64,000 nucleotides of DNA from Alistipes dispar (GTDB lineage: Bacteria; Bacteroidota; Bacteroidia; Bacteroidales; Rikenellaceae). A program made the translations under genes and the position numbers. The stretch lies in the NCBI RefSeq assembly GCF_006542685.1, contig NZ_AP019736.1, positions 2,034,001 through 2,098,000 on the forward strand, in the 5' to 3' direction. This document shows, in pieces, positions 1 to 9,936 of this stretch. Numbering within the stretch: position 1 is the first letter of the stretch; each line of letters opens with the position of its first letter. The notes below the pieces were generated by a model, which saw only the letters and a list, made by a program, of their open reading frames with translations, was not told the DNA's origin and ran no database searches.

Positions 1-662
1 GGGGTCATGACGGCGATCCGGCGGCGGCAGCGCGCGGCGATCGTCTCGTCGTCGATGCTGTTCATCAGGTACTGGCAGGCGAGCATCTGCGCGAGCAGCG
101 TCACGGCCAGGCCCAGCAGCCAGTTGCGGATGTCGGCGACGGCCTCCAGGCCGTGCCACGGGGTAGTCCATTGCGAGATGACCGCCTCGCCGCCCGTTCC
201 GGCCAGGTTGAGCCGGTCCACGGTGAAGTTCGCTCCCGTGAAGAGCGTCGAGACGGCCATGCCCAGCAGCAGCGGGCCGAGCAGGCCGTTGATGAGCAGG
301 AAGGCGTTGTAGGTCCTCTCGCCGAAGACGTTCGCGGGTTTGCGTCGGTATTCGTAGGCCACGGCCTGGATGACGAAGCAGAGCAGAATGGCCGTCCAGA
401 CGTAGGCCGCGCCGCCGAACGACGTGGAGTAGAAGAGCGGGAACGAGGCGAAGAAGGCGCCGCCGAAGGTGACGAGCGTCGTGAAGGTGAACTCCCATTT
501 GCGTCCCAGCGCATTGACGATCATGTTGCGCTCCTCGTCCGTGCGCCCGAGGTCGTAGAGCATGGCCTGTCCGCCCTGTACGAAGAGCAGGAAGACCAGA
601 AGGGCGCCCAGCAGCGAGATGATGAGCCACCAATAGTGTTGCAGCAGAGTCAGCGTGTCCAT
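1..662 (-). CDS. cydB: Cytochrome bd ubiquinol oxidase subunit II, partial (3' end beyond window)
   Basis: Membrane subunit of the cytochrome bd quinol oxidase, which reduces O2 at low tension. The reading frame stays open from the ATG at 662 to the window edge (about 220 residues seen). It begins MDTLTLLQHYWWLIISLLGA and continues with several hydrophobic helices, including the FVQGGQAML segment followed by a conserved charged stretch, as in CydB/CydB-like subunits. It starts 3 nt after the cydA stop, so it is translated from the same message. Assignment rests on sequence character plus position after cydA. The C-terminal part is not visible. Confidence 0.93.
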   Translation of the reverse strand, partial: MDTLTLLQHYWWLIISLLGALLVFLLFVQGGQAMLYDLGRTDEERNMIVNALGRKWEFTFTTLVTFGGAFFASFPLFYSTSFGGAAYVWTAILLCFVIQAVAYEYRRKPANVFGERTYNAFLLINGLLGPLLLGMAVSTLFTGANFTVDRLNLAGTGGEAVISQWTTPWHGLEAVADIRNWLLGLAVTLLAQMLACQYLMNSIDDETIAARCRRRIAVMT

Positions 663-665
663 GGC

Positions 666-2231
666 TTATTCGTTTTTGGGTCCGATTTTGATTTGGCGGA
701 ACATGATGCTCAGTTCGGCGACGAGCAGTGCCGTGAAGAGCGCCAGGAAGAGGAAGAAGGTCGTGGCGACCGAGCCGCTCGGAATCTTCGAGGCGGCGAC
801 ACCCACGGGCATCAGGTCCTGAATGGCCCAGGGCTGGCGTCCGGCTTCGGCGACGATCCACCCCGTCTGCGAGGCCAGGTAGGCCAGCGGCACGCACCAC
901 ACGGCCGTGTGCAGCAGCCAGCGCTTCGCGGCCAGGCGGTCGCGGCGGTTGTACCACCAGACGAGGCCCAGAACGAGTATGAAGAGACACCCCGCGCCGA
1001 CCATCACGCGGAACGAGTAGAAGAGCAGCGGCACGTTCGGGACGAGCTGCTGCGGGCTTTCCAGATAGCCGTAGCCGAAGTAGGCGAAGTACTCGCGCAG
1101 GAAGTGTCCGCCCTGCGGCGTCGAGCGGTCGAACAGCGCCTCGATCTGCCGCATCGTCCCCTCGTCGCCCTCGTCGCGCGCCCGGCGGTAGCGGTCGAGC
1201 GTGGCGATGACGGCGTGCCCGCGGGCGATCTTCTCCTCGGCCGAGAGAATGCCCCGCTCGGGGTTGCCCTCCACCAGGTCGTTGATGCCCGGCACGAAGG
1301 CGTCGGCGTCGCGGAAGCTCATGATCGAGAGCAGCTTCGGAATGTCGATCTTGAAATAGAAGGCTTCGTCGCCCGACGCGTGCCCGGCCTGGGGGCGCAG
1401 CAGTCCGACGGCCGTGAGCGGCGCTCCCTCCCGTCCGTCGTAGAGCGCCTCCATGGCGGCCAGCTTCATCGGCTGCGTGCGGGCCGCGATGGCGCCCGAG
1501 CGGTCGCCGGTCCAGGCCGTGGCCAGGGCCGATACGAGCCCGAAGAGCGAGGCGATGGCGATGCTTTTGGAAGCCATGCGCTTTTCGCGGCCCCGGAGCA
1601 GGTACCATGCCGAAACGCCCACGACGAAGAGCGCCGCGAGGGTGAACGACGAAGTGACCGTGTGCAGGAACTTATTGACCGCCACGGGCGAGAGGGCCAC
1701 GGCCGAGAACGAACTCATCTCGTTGCGGACCGTTTCGAGGTTGAAGTCGCAGCCCACGGGGTGCTGCATCCAGGCGTTGGCCACCAGAATCCACCAGGCC
1801 GAGAGGTTGGCGCCGATGGCCGTGAGCCACGTGGCGGCGAGGTGGAAGCGTTTGGAGACCTTGTCCCAGCCGAAGAACATGACGGCGATGAAGGTGCTCT
1901 CCATGAAGAAGGCCAGAATGCCCTCGATGGCCAGCGGTGCGCCGAAGATGTCGCCCACGAAGTGCGAATAGTTCGACCAGTTGGTGCCGAACTCGAATTC
2001 GAGGATGATGCCCGTGGCTACGCCGATGGCGAAATTGATGCCGAACAGGCGCATCCAGAATCGGGTCGTGCGGCGCCAGAACGCGTCGCCCGTGCGGACG
2101 TAGAGGGTCTCCATGACGGCGATGAGGAATCCCAGTCCGAGCGTCAGCGGCACGAAGAGCCAGTGGTAGATGGCCGTCAGAGCGAATTGCGCCCGCGACC
2201 AATCGACGGTCGATAGGTAGTCGGTAATCAT
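666..2231 (-). CDS. cydA: Cytochrome bd ubiquinol oxidase subunit I
   Basis: Haem-bearing subunit of cytochrome bd oxidase, 521 aa, oxidising quinol and reducing O2 in the inner membrane. His23 (AIYHW) fits the conserved haem b595 ligand. A second ligand histidine lies in NKFLHTVTSSF, and a Met of haem b558 type in YSFRVMVGAG. The family signature GRQPW is at about residue 464. The periplasmic Q-loop motif with GDRSG and QPMKLAAMEAL is present. About nine membrane helices are expected. Middle gene of DUF4492-cydA-cydB. It supports nano-aerobic respiration known in gut Bacteroides. Confidence 0.97.
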   Translation of the reverse strand: MITDYLSTVDWSRAQFALTAIYHWLFVPLTLGLGFLIAVMETLYVRTGDAFWRRTTRFWMRLFGINFAIGVATGIILEFEFGTNWSNYSHFVGDIFGAPLAIEGILAFFMESTFIAVMFFGWDKVSKRFHLAATWLTAIGANLSAWWILVANAWMQHPVGCDFNLETVRNEMSSFSAVALSPVAVNKFLHTVTSSFTLAALFVVGVSAWYLLRGREKRMASKSIAIASLFGLVSALATAWTGDRSGAIAARTQPMKLAAMEALYDGREGAPLTAVGLLRPQAGHASGDEAFYFKIDIPKLLSIMSFRDADAFVPGINDLVEGNPERGILSAEEKIARGHAVIATLDRYRRARDEGDEGTMRQIEALFDRSTPQGGHFLREYFAYFGYGYLESPQQLVPNVPLLFYSFRVMVGAGCLFILVLGLVWWYNRRDRLAAKRWLLHTAVWCVPLAYLASQTGWIVAEAGRQPWAIQDLMPVGVAASKIPSGSVATTFFLFLALFTALLVAELSIMFRQIKIGPKNE

Positions 2232-2235
2232 AGCG

Positions 2236-2442
2236 TTATTTTTCGGGAATCAGATTTTCCAGCACATGATCGGCGCGTTCGCGGGAGTCCATCCCGGCGA
2301 GCAGGTCGGGAAAGAAGAAGAGGCGCAGCACGGCGAAGAGGATGAAGAGCTTCACGAGGATAATGGCCCAGAGCGTGCGCCCCAGGGTCATCGAGCGGAA
2401 CCCGTCGATATAGAATCGGGCTATTTTGCGGAGCGTCTGCAT
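2236..2442 (-). CDS. Small DUF4492-type membrane protein upstream of cydA
   Basis: A 68-residue protein starting MQTLRKIARFYIDGFRSM with one strong membrane helix (about residues 28-48) and a charged C-terminus. In Bacteroidota, short DUF4492 proteins sit directly upstream of cydAB, and the sequence and position match. Its stop is 4 nt before the cydA start, so the three genes form one unit. A role as an accessory subunit of the bd oxidase is inferred from linkage only. The ATG at 2442 was chosen because the -7 box lies just upstream; longer frames through this point are artefacts. Confidence 0.85.
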   Translation of the reverse strand: MQTLRKIARFYIDGFRSMTLGRTLWAIILVKLFILFAVLRLFFFPDLLAGMDSRERADHVLENLIPEK

Positions 2443-2463
2443 CGTTTCCGGTCGTTTCGTCTC

Positions 2464-2491
2464 CAAAGATAGTGTTTTTTTCGTACTTTTG
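2464..2491. promoter_or_regulatory. Divergent promoter region, cydAB operon and nhaC
   Basis: Minus strand: TATCTTTG (2464-2471) fits the Bacteroidota -7 box TAnnTTTG and lies 22 nt before the DUF4492 start. Plus strand: TACTTTTG (2484-2491) lies 45 nt before the antiporter start. Neither has a clean TTTG -33 element at 19-21 nt. The two boxes are 12 nt apart, so binding of polymerase on one side would interfere with the other. Confidence 0.6.
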
Positions 2492-2535
2492 CACCTCCGG
2501 AGCGAAATCCGGCTGTTATTGAATCGGAAAATCCA

Positions 2536-3993
2536 ATGAATGCGAAACGAACGGAAGAACGGCTGCCTTCGCCGTGGGTGTCGGCCGTCCCGCTGGCAGT
2601 GCTCACGGTGCTGCTGTACGTCGTGATCCGCTGCTTCGGCGGCGACGCCATCAACGGCGGCAGCCAGATCGCGCTGCTCTCGGCCGCATCGGTCTGCGTG
2701 ATGCTCTCCATCGGAATCTACCGCTGCCGGTGGGCCGTTTTGGAGGAGGCCATCATCGACAACATCCGCGCCTCGGCCTCGGCCATCCTCATCCTGCTGC
2801 TCATCGGCGCCATCGCCGGGTCGTGGATGGTCAGCGGCGTCGTGCCGACGCTCATCTGCTACGGCCTGCACATCCTTCATCCTTCGTTCTTTCTGGTGGC
2901 CTCGTGCCTCATCTGCGCCGGCGTGTCGCTGATGACCGGCAGCTCGTGGACCACGATCGCCACCATCGGCGTGGCGCTCATGGGCATCGGGCAGGCGATG
3001 GGCTTTCCCGAGGGATGGGTCGCCGGAGCGATCATCTCGGGGGCCTATTTCGGCGACAAGATCTCGCTGCTCTCCGATACGACGGTGCTGGCCTCCTCGA
3101 CGGTCGGCGTTCCGGTCTTCACGCACATCCGCTACATGCTCTACACCACCGTGCCGTCGATGCTCGTGGCGCTCGCGGTCTTCGCCGTGGCGGGACTGTG
3201 GCTCGACCACGGCACGGCGGAACAGACGGGGCTCTATGCCGATGCGCTCCGTGCGACGTTCCGCATCTCGCCGTGGCTGCTTCTCGTGCCGCTGGCCACG
3301 GGGCTGCTCATCGCGCGCAAGCTCCCGGCGATCGTGACGCTCTTCGCCGCGGCGGTCTTCGCCTGCGTAGCGATGCTCGCGGCGCAGCCGGGGCTGGTGG
3401 CGCAGGTGGCGGGCGTCGCGGAGACCGACTTCCTCTCCGGATTCAAGGGGGTGCTGATGACCCTCTTCGGCCCGACGTCGCTCGCTACGGGCTCGCCCGT
3501 GCTGGACGAGCTGGTTGCGACGCGCGGCATGGCCGGAATGCTCAACACCGTGTGGCTCATCATCTGCGCCATGTGCTTCGGCGGCGTGATGACCGGCAGC
3601 GGCATGCTGCGCTCGCTCACGGCGATCTTCCTGCGGTTCGTGCGCCGCACCTTCCCGGCCGTGGCCTCGACCGTCGGCGCGGGCATCTTCTTCAACCTCT
3701 GCACGGCCGACCAGTACATCTCGATCATCCTCTCGGGGCGTCTCTTCCGCGAACTCTACGCACGGCGCGGGCTGGAGGAACGGCTGCTGAGCCGTTCGGT
3801 GGAGGATTCGGCCACGGTGTGCTCGGTGCTCGTCCCGTGGAACTCGTGCGGCATGACGCAGGCGACGGTGCTCGGCGTCTCGACCTTCGTCTATATGCCC
3901 TACTGCGTCTTCAACCTCGTCAGCCCGCTCATGTCGCTGATAGTGGCCGCCGCAGGGTGGAAAATCCGGAAAAACAACAATCCCGTGCGATGA
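2536..3993 (+). CDS. NhaC-family Na+/H+ antiporter
   Basis: Polytopic inner-membrane transporter of 485 aa, about twelve hydrophobic segments. Family signatures include GSWMVSGVVPTLICYGL, GSSWTTIATIGVALMGIG and GAIISGAYFGDKISLLSDTT, all typical of the NhaC group, which exchanges Na+ (or organic substrates in some members) for H+. Its last codons overlap the next gene by ATGA, so the HAD phosphatase is translationally coupled. Substrate is inferred from family; malate/lactate or arginine/ornithine type exchange also occurs among NhaC relatives. Confidence 0.9.
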   Translation: MNAKRTEERLPSPWVSAVPLAVLTVLLYVVIRCFGGDAINGGSQIALLSAASVCVMLSIGIYRCRWAVLEEAIIDNIRASASAILILLLIGAIAGSWMVSGVVPTLICYGLHILHPSFFLVASCLICAGVSLMTGSSWTTIATIGVALMGIGQAMGFPEGWVAGAIISGAYFGDKISLLSDTTVLASSTVGVPVFTHIRYMLYTTVPSMLVALAVFAVAGLWLDHGTAEQTGLYADALRATFRISPWLLLVPLATGLLIARKLPAIVTLFAAAVFACVAMLAAQPGLVAQVAGVAETDFLSGFKGVLMTLFGPTSLATGSPVLDELVATRGMAGMLNTVWLIICAMCFGGVMTGSGMLRSLTAIFLRFVRRTFPAVASTVGAGIFFNLCTADQYISIILSGRLFRELYARRGLEERLLSRSVEDSATVCSVLVPWNSCGMTQATVLGVSTFVYMPYCVFNLVSPLMSLIVAAAGWKIRKNNNPVR

Positions 3994-4640
3994 ATACGAA
4001 ACTGGTTATCTTCGATCTCGACGGCACGCTGCTCGATACGATCGGCGACCTGGCCGTCGCCTGCAACGCCGTGCTGGCCCTTCGCGGGCTGCCGCAGCAC
4101 TCCTACGGGGAGTACTGCCGTTTCGTGGGAAACGGCATCATGCGGCTCGTCGAGCGGGCCCTGCCCGAAGAGCTGCGCACCCCCGAAAACGTGGCGCTCG
4201 TGCGGGCCGACTTCGTGCGTTACTATACGGAGCATATCGACCGCCATACGAAACCCTATGCCGGCATTCCGGAGCTCGTGGAGGAGCTTCGGCGGCGCGG
4301 GGTGCGGCTGGCCGTGGCCTCGAACAAATTCCAGGCCGGGACCGAAAAGCTCGTCGGGCTGTTCTTTCCTTCGGTGCCGTTCGCCGCGGTCCTCGGACAG
4401 CGCGCGGGAGTGCCGCTCAAGCCCTCGCCGGCGGTGGTGGAGGAGATTCTCGCCCGCACCGGTACGCCGCGCGGGGAGGTGCTCTACGTAGGCGATTCGG
4501 GCGTGGACATGGAGACCGCGGCGGCGGCCGGCGTGCGTTCGGTTGGCGTGACGTGGGGATTCCGGGCCCGGCAGGAACTCGTGGAGGCCGGGGCGCAGCA
4601 TCTCGTGGACCGTCCGGAGGAGATTCTCGCGCTGTTGTAG
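3990..4640 (+). CDS. gph: Phosphoglycolate phosphatase-like HAD hydrolase
   Basis: HAD phosphatase of 216 aa. Motif I is FDLDGTLLDT (residues about 8-17), motif II is the Ser of ASNKF, motif III is the Lys of PLKPSP and motif IV is GDSGVDME. The helical cap between motifs I and II is the size seen in phosphoglycolate phosphatases (Gph). The likely reaction is 2-phosphoglycolate to glycolate, which clears a DNA-repair product; beta-phosphoglucomutase or pyrophosphatase activity cannot be excluded from sequence. The start ATG at 3990 overlaps the antiporter stop (ATGA). Confidence 0.87.
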   Translation: MNTKLVIFDLDGTLLDTIGDLAVACNAVLALRGLPQHSYGEYCRFVGNGIMRLVERALPEELRTPENVALVRADFVRYYTEHIDRHTKPYAGIPELVEELRRRGVRLAVASNKFQAGTEKLVGLFFPSVPFAAVLGQRAGVPLKPSPAVVEEILARTGTPRGEVLYVGDSGVDMETAAAAGVRSVGVTWGFRARQELVEAGAQHLVDRPEEILALL

Positions 4641-4884
4641 CGGGGCGGTTCCGGCGGCGGATTTCCGGCGGCTTGCGGCGGTTTCCGGACGGATTATGCC
4701 TGTCCGGGAAAAATACCCCCGATCGTGTTCCCTATTGGCTGCATCGCGCGGCATGAAAGGGTGCGGACGGGATCGGGAGGCGACGGAACGGCGGCTGTTG
4801 GAGCGGTCGGGGAGCCGGTGCGCGAGGCGGGCCTCGAGCAGGCCGGAGTGAATGCCGTCGCGGCGCGGGCGCGGCTCCGGTCCG

Positions 4885-6033
<1,149 letters not shown>

Positions 6034-6057
6034 AGCTTATATTTGAAAAAAATTATC

Positions 6058-6076
6058 TACTTTTGTCCCAAAGTTA
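6058..6076. promoter_or_regulatory. Divergent -7 boxes for the response regulator and DUF4290 gene
   Basis: Plus strand TACTTTTG (6058-6065) would give the DUF4290 mRNA a leader of about 155 nt. Minus strand TAACTTTG (6069-6076) lies 36 nt before the regulator start. Both fit TAnnTTTG; clear -33 elements are not seen. Confidence 0.5.
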
Positions 6077-6224
6077 AGGTTTTCCGCGCCGTTGGACGAA
6101 TCCGGCAGGACCGGACGGCGCGGGCGGAAAACAGCTCGAAACGTCTTGATAAGGTCTATCGCGAAGGCCCGGCCGGAGGCTCCGGCGGACCGAACGGGAC
6201 AGTGTGCGGGACCGAAACAGCAAT

Positions 6225-6923
6225 ATGAAGAAGAATTACAATTACACGCGACGCAAGTTGTACCTGCCCGAATACGGGCGCCATATCCAGGAGATGATCG
6301 ACTCGCTGCTGGAGATAGAGGACCGGCGCGAACGCAACCGTCAGGCGCGGGCCGTCATCGCCGTCATGGGCAACCTGAACCCGTTGCTGCGCGACACGGC
6401 GGACTTCACCCACAAACTCTGGGACCATCTGTTCATCATGTCTGATTTCCAGTTGGATGTGGACAGTCCCTACCCGCGTCCCTCGCGGCAGGAACTGACC
6501 GTTTCGCCCCGTCCGATGGCCTATACGCAGGGGCGGATCGCCTACAAGCATTACGGCAAATACGTCGAGCGGATGATCCGGTCGCTGGCCGGGTGTCCCG
6601 ACGGGCGGGCCGTGGCCGGAGCGGTGGACAATCTGGCCCGCTACATGCGTGCCAAGAGCTACGAATACAATCAGGAGCATCCCAACAACGAAGTGATCGT
6701 AAAGGACATCAAGCACATGTCCGGGGGAACCATCGAAATCGACGAAGCGGCCATAAACAACCTCCGAAGCGACTATAAACAGCACTTTTCGGCGCGTCCC
6801 CAGAAGGGCGCGCAGCAGGGCCGGCAGCCTTACCAGCAGCGGCGGCAGCAGCAGAACCGCCAGCAGCAGCACGGACGCAGTTTCCCCAAGAACGGCTCCG
6901 CGCACCGCAGTCCGTCGAAATGA
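6225..6923 (+). CDS. DUF4290 family protein
   Basis: Soluble protein of 232 aa matching the Bacteroidota-specific DUF4290 family (MKKNYNYTRRKLYLPEYGRH at the start, GNLNPLLRDTADFTHKLWDH in the middle). Function is unknown. The C-terminal 45 residues are low-complexity, rich in Gln, Arg and Gly (QQRRQQQNRQQQHGR), and could bind nucleic acid (inference). An ATG seven codons upstream is in frame; 6225 was chosen because it gives the conserved N-terminus. It stands alone between two promoters. Confidence 0.85.
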   Translation: MKKNYNYTRRKLYLPEYGRHIQEMIDSLLEIEDRRERNRQARAVIAVMGNLNPLLRDTADFTHKLWDHLFIMSDFQLDVDSPYPRPSRQELTVSPRPMAYTQGRIAYKHYGKYVERMIRSLAGCPDGRAVAGAVDNLARYMRAKSYEYNQEHPNNEVIVKDIKHMSGGTIEIDEAAINNLRSDYKQHFSARPQKGAQQGRQPYQQRRQQQNRQQQHGRSFPKNGSAHRSPSK

Positions 6924-7054
6924 TCCGCCGCTCCCGCCGGGATGCGGGGAGGCGGAGCGGAGTTGCCGTCCGGGGCGCGATGCCCCGGGGCGGAACGGAG
7001 TTTGCGTCCGGCGTGAGCGGATCATTTGGTCCCTTTTGCGGGCGCGAATAAATT

Positions 7055-7086
7055 TTTGGCACTTCCCGCGCTTTGTATTATCTTTG
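7055..7086 (+). promoter_or_regulatory. Promoter of the thioredoxin-like/lpxH/thyA/folA operon
   Basis: TTTG (7055-7058), 20 nt, TATCTTTG (7079-7086): a textbook Bacteroidota sigma-ABfr promoter. Overlapping it, TTGGCAC (7056-7062) with GG at 7058-7059 and GC at 7070-7071 exactly 10 nt further fits the GG-N10-GC geometry of a sigma-54 promoter, though the -12 element (GCGC) is poor. Confidence 0.75.
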
Positions 7087-7114
7087 TGTTCGTCAAATGC
7101 GAAAACGACCATTC

Positions 7115-8254
7115 ATGAGCAGAGAAACGTTTGTCGTCCTGTGCGCTGCGGCTGCCGCCATGTGCGGTTGCCAGTCTTCGAAAGTGAAAATTTCGGGCCG
7201 CATCGTCGGCACGGAGCCCCGCAATATCTATCTGGAGGAGGTCACGCCGCTCCGGCAGACGATCGTCGATTCGACGGTGCTCGCCGCCGACGGCAGCTAC
7301 CTGTTCCGGCTCCGCGACATCGCCGCATCGCCCTCCCTCTACAATGTGGTGTACGACAACGAGCGGATTCCGCTGCTCGTGGAGGGCGGCGACCGTGTGA
7401 CGGTGAACTCCGCGGGAAGCGTCGTGCGCAACTATACGGTCGAGGGGTCGGCCGAGTCGGAGCTGCTGCGCGAGTTCTACCAGGCCTTCGTCGTCGGCGC
7501 GCAGCATCTGGACGAAATCGCCTCTCGCTTCGCCGAGCCGAACCTTTCGGAAGAACGGCACCGGGAGTTGATGAAGGAGTACACGAACGAGTATTTCCGT
7601 ATCCGCCGCGAGCAGTTGCGCTTCATCGTCGAGAACAAGTCTTCGCTGGCGGCGGTCTATGCGCTCTATCAGCGTCTGCCGGGCGACAGCTACCTGTTCA
7701 ACGGCGACGGGGACGTGGTTTACTACCGTACGGTGGCCGAAGCCGTGGCCGAACGCTATCCCGGCTCGCCCTACGTCGGGGCGTTGCAGGCCGAGGTGGC
7801 GCGTATGGACGCGCAGGCCGGGCTGGCCTCGAAGGTGAGCGAGCTGAACTACCCCGATCTGGAACTGACCGACATGTACGGAGAGAAGGTCCGCCTCTCG
7901 AAGGTGGCCGAGGGAAAGGTCGTGCTGCTGGACTTCTGGTCGGCCGAGCTGGGCACGAGCAATGCGCTCAACGCCGACCTGAAGGAGCTGTACGCGAAAT
8001 ACGCCGGCCGCGGGTTCGAGGTCTATCAGGTGGGTATCGACACGTCGAAACCGCTGTGGATCACGGCTGTTCAGGAACAACAACTGCCGTGGAAGTCGGT
8101 CACCGACCTGCGCGGGCGCGCCTCGTCGGCCCTGGTGGTCTATAACGTGCAGCGCATTCCGGCCAATTTCCTCATCGACCGCGAGGGAACGATCGTCGGA
8201 AAGAACCTCTACGGCCGGAGCCTCGAGGAGAAACTCGAACAGTTGCTTCCGTAG
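7115..8254 (+). CDS. DUF4369/TlpA-like thioredoxin-fold lipoprotein without CxxC
   Basis: Lipoprotein of 379 aa. The signal peptide runs to a lipobox ending AAMCGC. Residues about 24-120 resemble DUF4369. The C-terminal 120 residues have a TlpA/AhpC-type thioredoxin fold with VVLLDFWSA, a cis-Pro loop RIPANFLID and a central helix. Where the active-site WCxxC should be, the sequence reads DFWSAELGTS (about residue 273), so both redox cysteines are gone and it cannot act as an ordinary disulfide reductase. A binding or chaperone role in the periplasm is possible (inference). Start 7115 was chosen because upstream in-frame ATGs lie within or too near the promoter. LpxH follows 4 nt later. Confidence 0.85.
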   Translation: MSRETFVVLCAAAAAMCGCQSSKVKISGRIVGTEPRNIYLEEVTPLRQTIVDSTVLAADGSYLFRLRDIAASPSLYNVVYDNERIPLLVEGGDRVTVNSAGSVVRNYTVEGSAESELLREFYQAFVVGAQHLDEIASRFAEPNLSEERHRELMKEYTNEYFRIRREQLRFIVENKSSLAAVYALYQRLPGDSYLFNGDGDVVYYRTVAEAVAERYPGSPYVGALQAEVARMDAQAGLASKVSELNYPDLELTDMYGEKVRLSKVAEGKVVLLDFWSAELGTSNALNADLKELYAKYAGRGFEVYQVGIDTSKPLWITAVQEQQLPWKSVTDLRGRASSALVVYNVQRIPANFLIDREGTIVGKNLYGRSLEEKLEQLLP

Positions 8255-8258
8255 CCGA

Positions 8259-9029
8259 ATGTACTACTTCGCCTCGGACATACACCTCGGCGCCGGCGAT
8301 CCGGAGACGGCGCGGCGCACGGAACGGCGTTTCGTCGCATGGCTCGACGCCGCGGGGCGCGATGCGGAGGCGATCTTTCTTCTGGGCGACATCTTCGACT
8401 TCTGGTTCGAATACCGCCGCGTGGTTCCCAAAGGCTTCGTGCGGACGCTCGGCAAGCTGGCCGAACTCACAGACCGGGGCGTGCGCGTGGTCTTCTTCAC
8501 GGGCAACCACGATATGTGGGTGGGCGACTACCTCGCGCGTGAATGCGGCGTGGAAATCCACACCGCGCCGCAGGAGGTGACGCTCGCCGGACAGCGGCTC
8601 TTCCTGGCCCACGGCGACAACATGCGCATCGAGGGGCAGCCGGCGCTGCGCCTGCTCAACACGGTGTTCCGGTCGCGGACGCTGCGGCGGCTCTTCGCCT
8701 GGGGCGTGCATCCCGATCTGGCGATGAAGTTCGGCCGCTGGTGGAGCGGCAAGTCGCGCAAGCGGCACAACGACGCCGACCGCCGGGCCGCCGAGACGGG
8801 TTGCGGAGGCGGTTTCGACGCCTCGCTCACCGAACCGCTCATCGACTATGCCCGCGACTATGCCCGCACGCACGCCGTGGATCATTTCCTCTTCGGACAC
8901 ATGCACTTCGCCCGCGATTACCGCGAGGGGGCGCTGCACACGGTGCATCTGGGCTGCTGGGAGAAGAACCCCTCCTACGCCGTGCTGGACGACGGAGGAC
9001 GTCTGACGCTCAAAACGCTCGAATCATGA
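8259..9029 (+). CDS. lpxH: UDP-2,3-diacylglucosamine diphosphatase (LpxH-type)
   Basis: Calcineurin-like metallophosphoesterase of 256 aa. Metal-binding motifs are SDIHLG (D7, H9), GDIFDFW (D44), GNHD (N83, H84), the His of FLAHGD (118) and GHMH near residue 214. These and the length fit LpxH, which hydrolyses UDP-2,3-diacylglucosamine to lipid X in lipid A synthesis at the inner membrane. The stop overlaps the thyA start (ATGA), so the two are coupled. Other phosphoesterases share the motifs, but the FDFWFEY segment is characteristic of LpxH. Confidence 0.9.
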   Translation: MYYFASDIHLGAGDPETARRTERRFVAWLDAAGRDAEAIFLLGDIFDFWFEYRRVVPKGFVRTLGKLAELTDRGVRVVFFTGNHDMWVGDYLARECGVEIHTAPQEVTLAGQRLFLAHGDNMRIEGQPALRLLNTVFRSRTLRRLFAWGVHPDLAMKFGRWWSGKSRKRHNDADRRAAETGCGGGFDASLTEPLIDYARDYARTHAVDHFLFGHMHFARDYREGALHTVHLGCWEKNPSYAVLDDGGRLTLKTLES

Positions 9030-9919
9030 AACAATACCTCGACCTGCTGCGCCGCATCCGGACGGAGGGCGTCGTGCGCGGCGACCGCACGGGAACCGGC
9101 ACGATGGGGGTCTTCGGACACCAGATGCGCTTCGATCTGGAGGAGGGCTTTCCGCTGCTGACCACCAAGCGGGTCTTCCTCAAGGGGGTGATCCACGAGT
9201 TGCTGTGGTTCCTCGCCGGAGACACCAATATAAAATACCTCGTCGAAAACGGCGTCCACATCTGGGACAACGACGCCTACCGCTACTATAACGAACTTTG
9301 CGCCCGTTGCGGCGTGCGCCCCGTGCCGCGCGAGGAGTTCCTCGCCTCGGCGGGCGGCCCGTCGCCGATCGAAGGCTATCGTTACGGCGATCTGAACCAT
9401 GTCTATGGCTACCAGTGGCGGTCGTGGCCCCGGCCCGGCGGGGGCGCGGTGGACCAGATCGAGCAGGTGGTGGAGACGATCCGCCGCAACCCCGAGTCGC
9501 GGCGGCTGCTGGTCTCGGCGTGGAACGTCGCGGAGATCGGCGAGATGGCCCTGCCGCCGTGCCACGTGCTGTTCCAGTTCTATGTGGCCGGGGGGCGGCT
9601 GTCGTGCCAGTTGTACCAGCGCAGCGCCGACACGTTTCTCGGAGTGCCTTTCAATATCGCCTCCTATGCCCTGCTGACGATGATGACGGCGCAGGTCTGC
9701 GGCCTCCGGCCCGGAGAGTTCGTCCATACGCTCGGCGACGCGCACCTCTACCTGAACCATCTGGAGCAGGCCGACGAGCAGCTCGCGCGCACGCCGCGCC
9801 CGCTGCCCGCGATGCGGCTCAACCCCGCGGTGCGCTCCCTCGGGGCGTTCCGTTACGGAGATTTCACGCTCGAAGGCTACGATCCCTGGCCGGCGATCAA
9901 GGCCCCCATGTCGTTCTGA
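9026..9919 (+). CDS. thyA: Thymidylate synthase
   Basis: Folate-dependent dUMP methylation to dTMP, 297 aa. Signatures are RTGTGT near the N-terminus, the nucleophile Cys179 in LPPCH, the dUMP-binding QRSADTFLGVPFN and the late HLY. It is about 30 residues longer than the E. coli enzyme because of an insert around residues 88-118, a length class known in other ThyA proteins. Start overlaps the lpxH stop. folA follows 17 nt later, the common thyA-folA pairing that recycles dihydrofolate. Confidence 0.97.
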   Translation: MKQYLDLLRRIRTEGVVRGDRTGTGTMGVFGHQMRFDLEEGFPLLTTKRVFLKGVIHELLWFLAGDTNIKYLVENGVHIWDNDAYRYYNELCARCGVRPVPREEFLASAGGPSPIEGYRYGDLNHVYGYQWRSWPRPGGGAVDQIEQVVETIRRNPESRRLLVSAWNVAEIGEMALPPCHVLFQFYVAGGRLSCQLYQRSADTFLGVPFNIASYALLTMMTAQVCGLRPGEFVHTLGDAHLYLNHLEQADEQLARTPRPLPAMRLNPAVRSLGAFRYGDFTLEGYDPWPAIKAPMSF

Positions 9920-9936
9920 CCAAAAAAACGATTCCC

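Noticed and set aside
153..2216. 687-codon + strand open frame opposite cydA
   Set aside because: Arg/Glu/Gly-rich antisense frame produced by high GC; cydA on the minus strand has all family motifs.
6955..7010. Imperfect direct repeats near 6955 and 6991 (GGAGTTGCCGTCCGG-like)
   Set aside because: Short and imperfect; no function can be supported.
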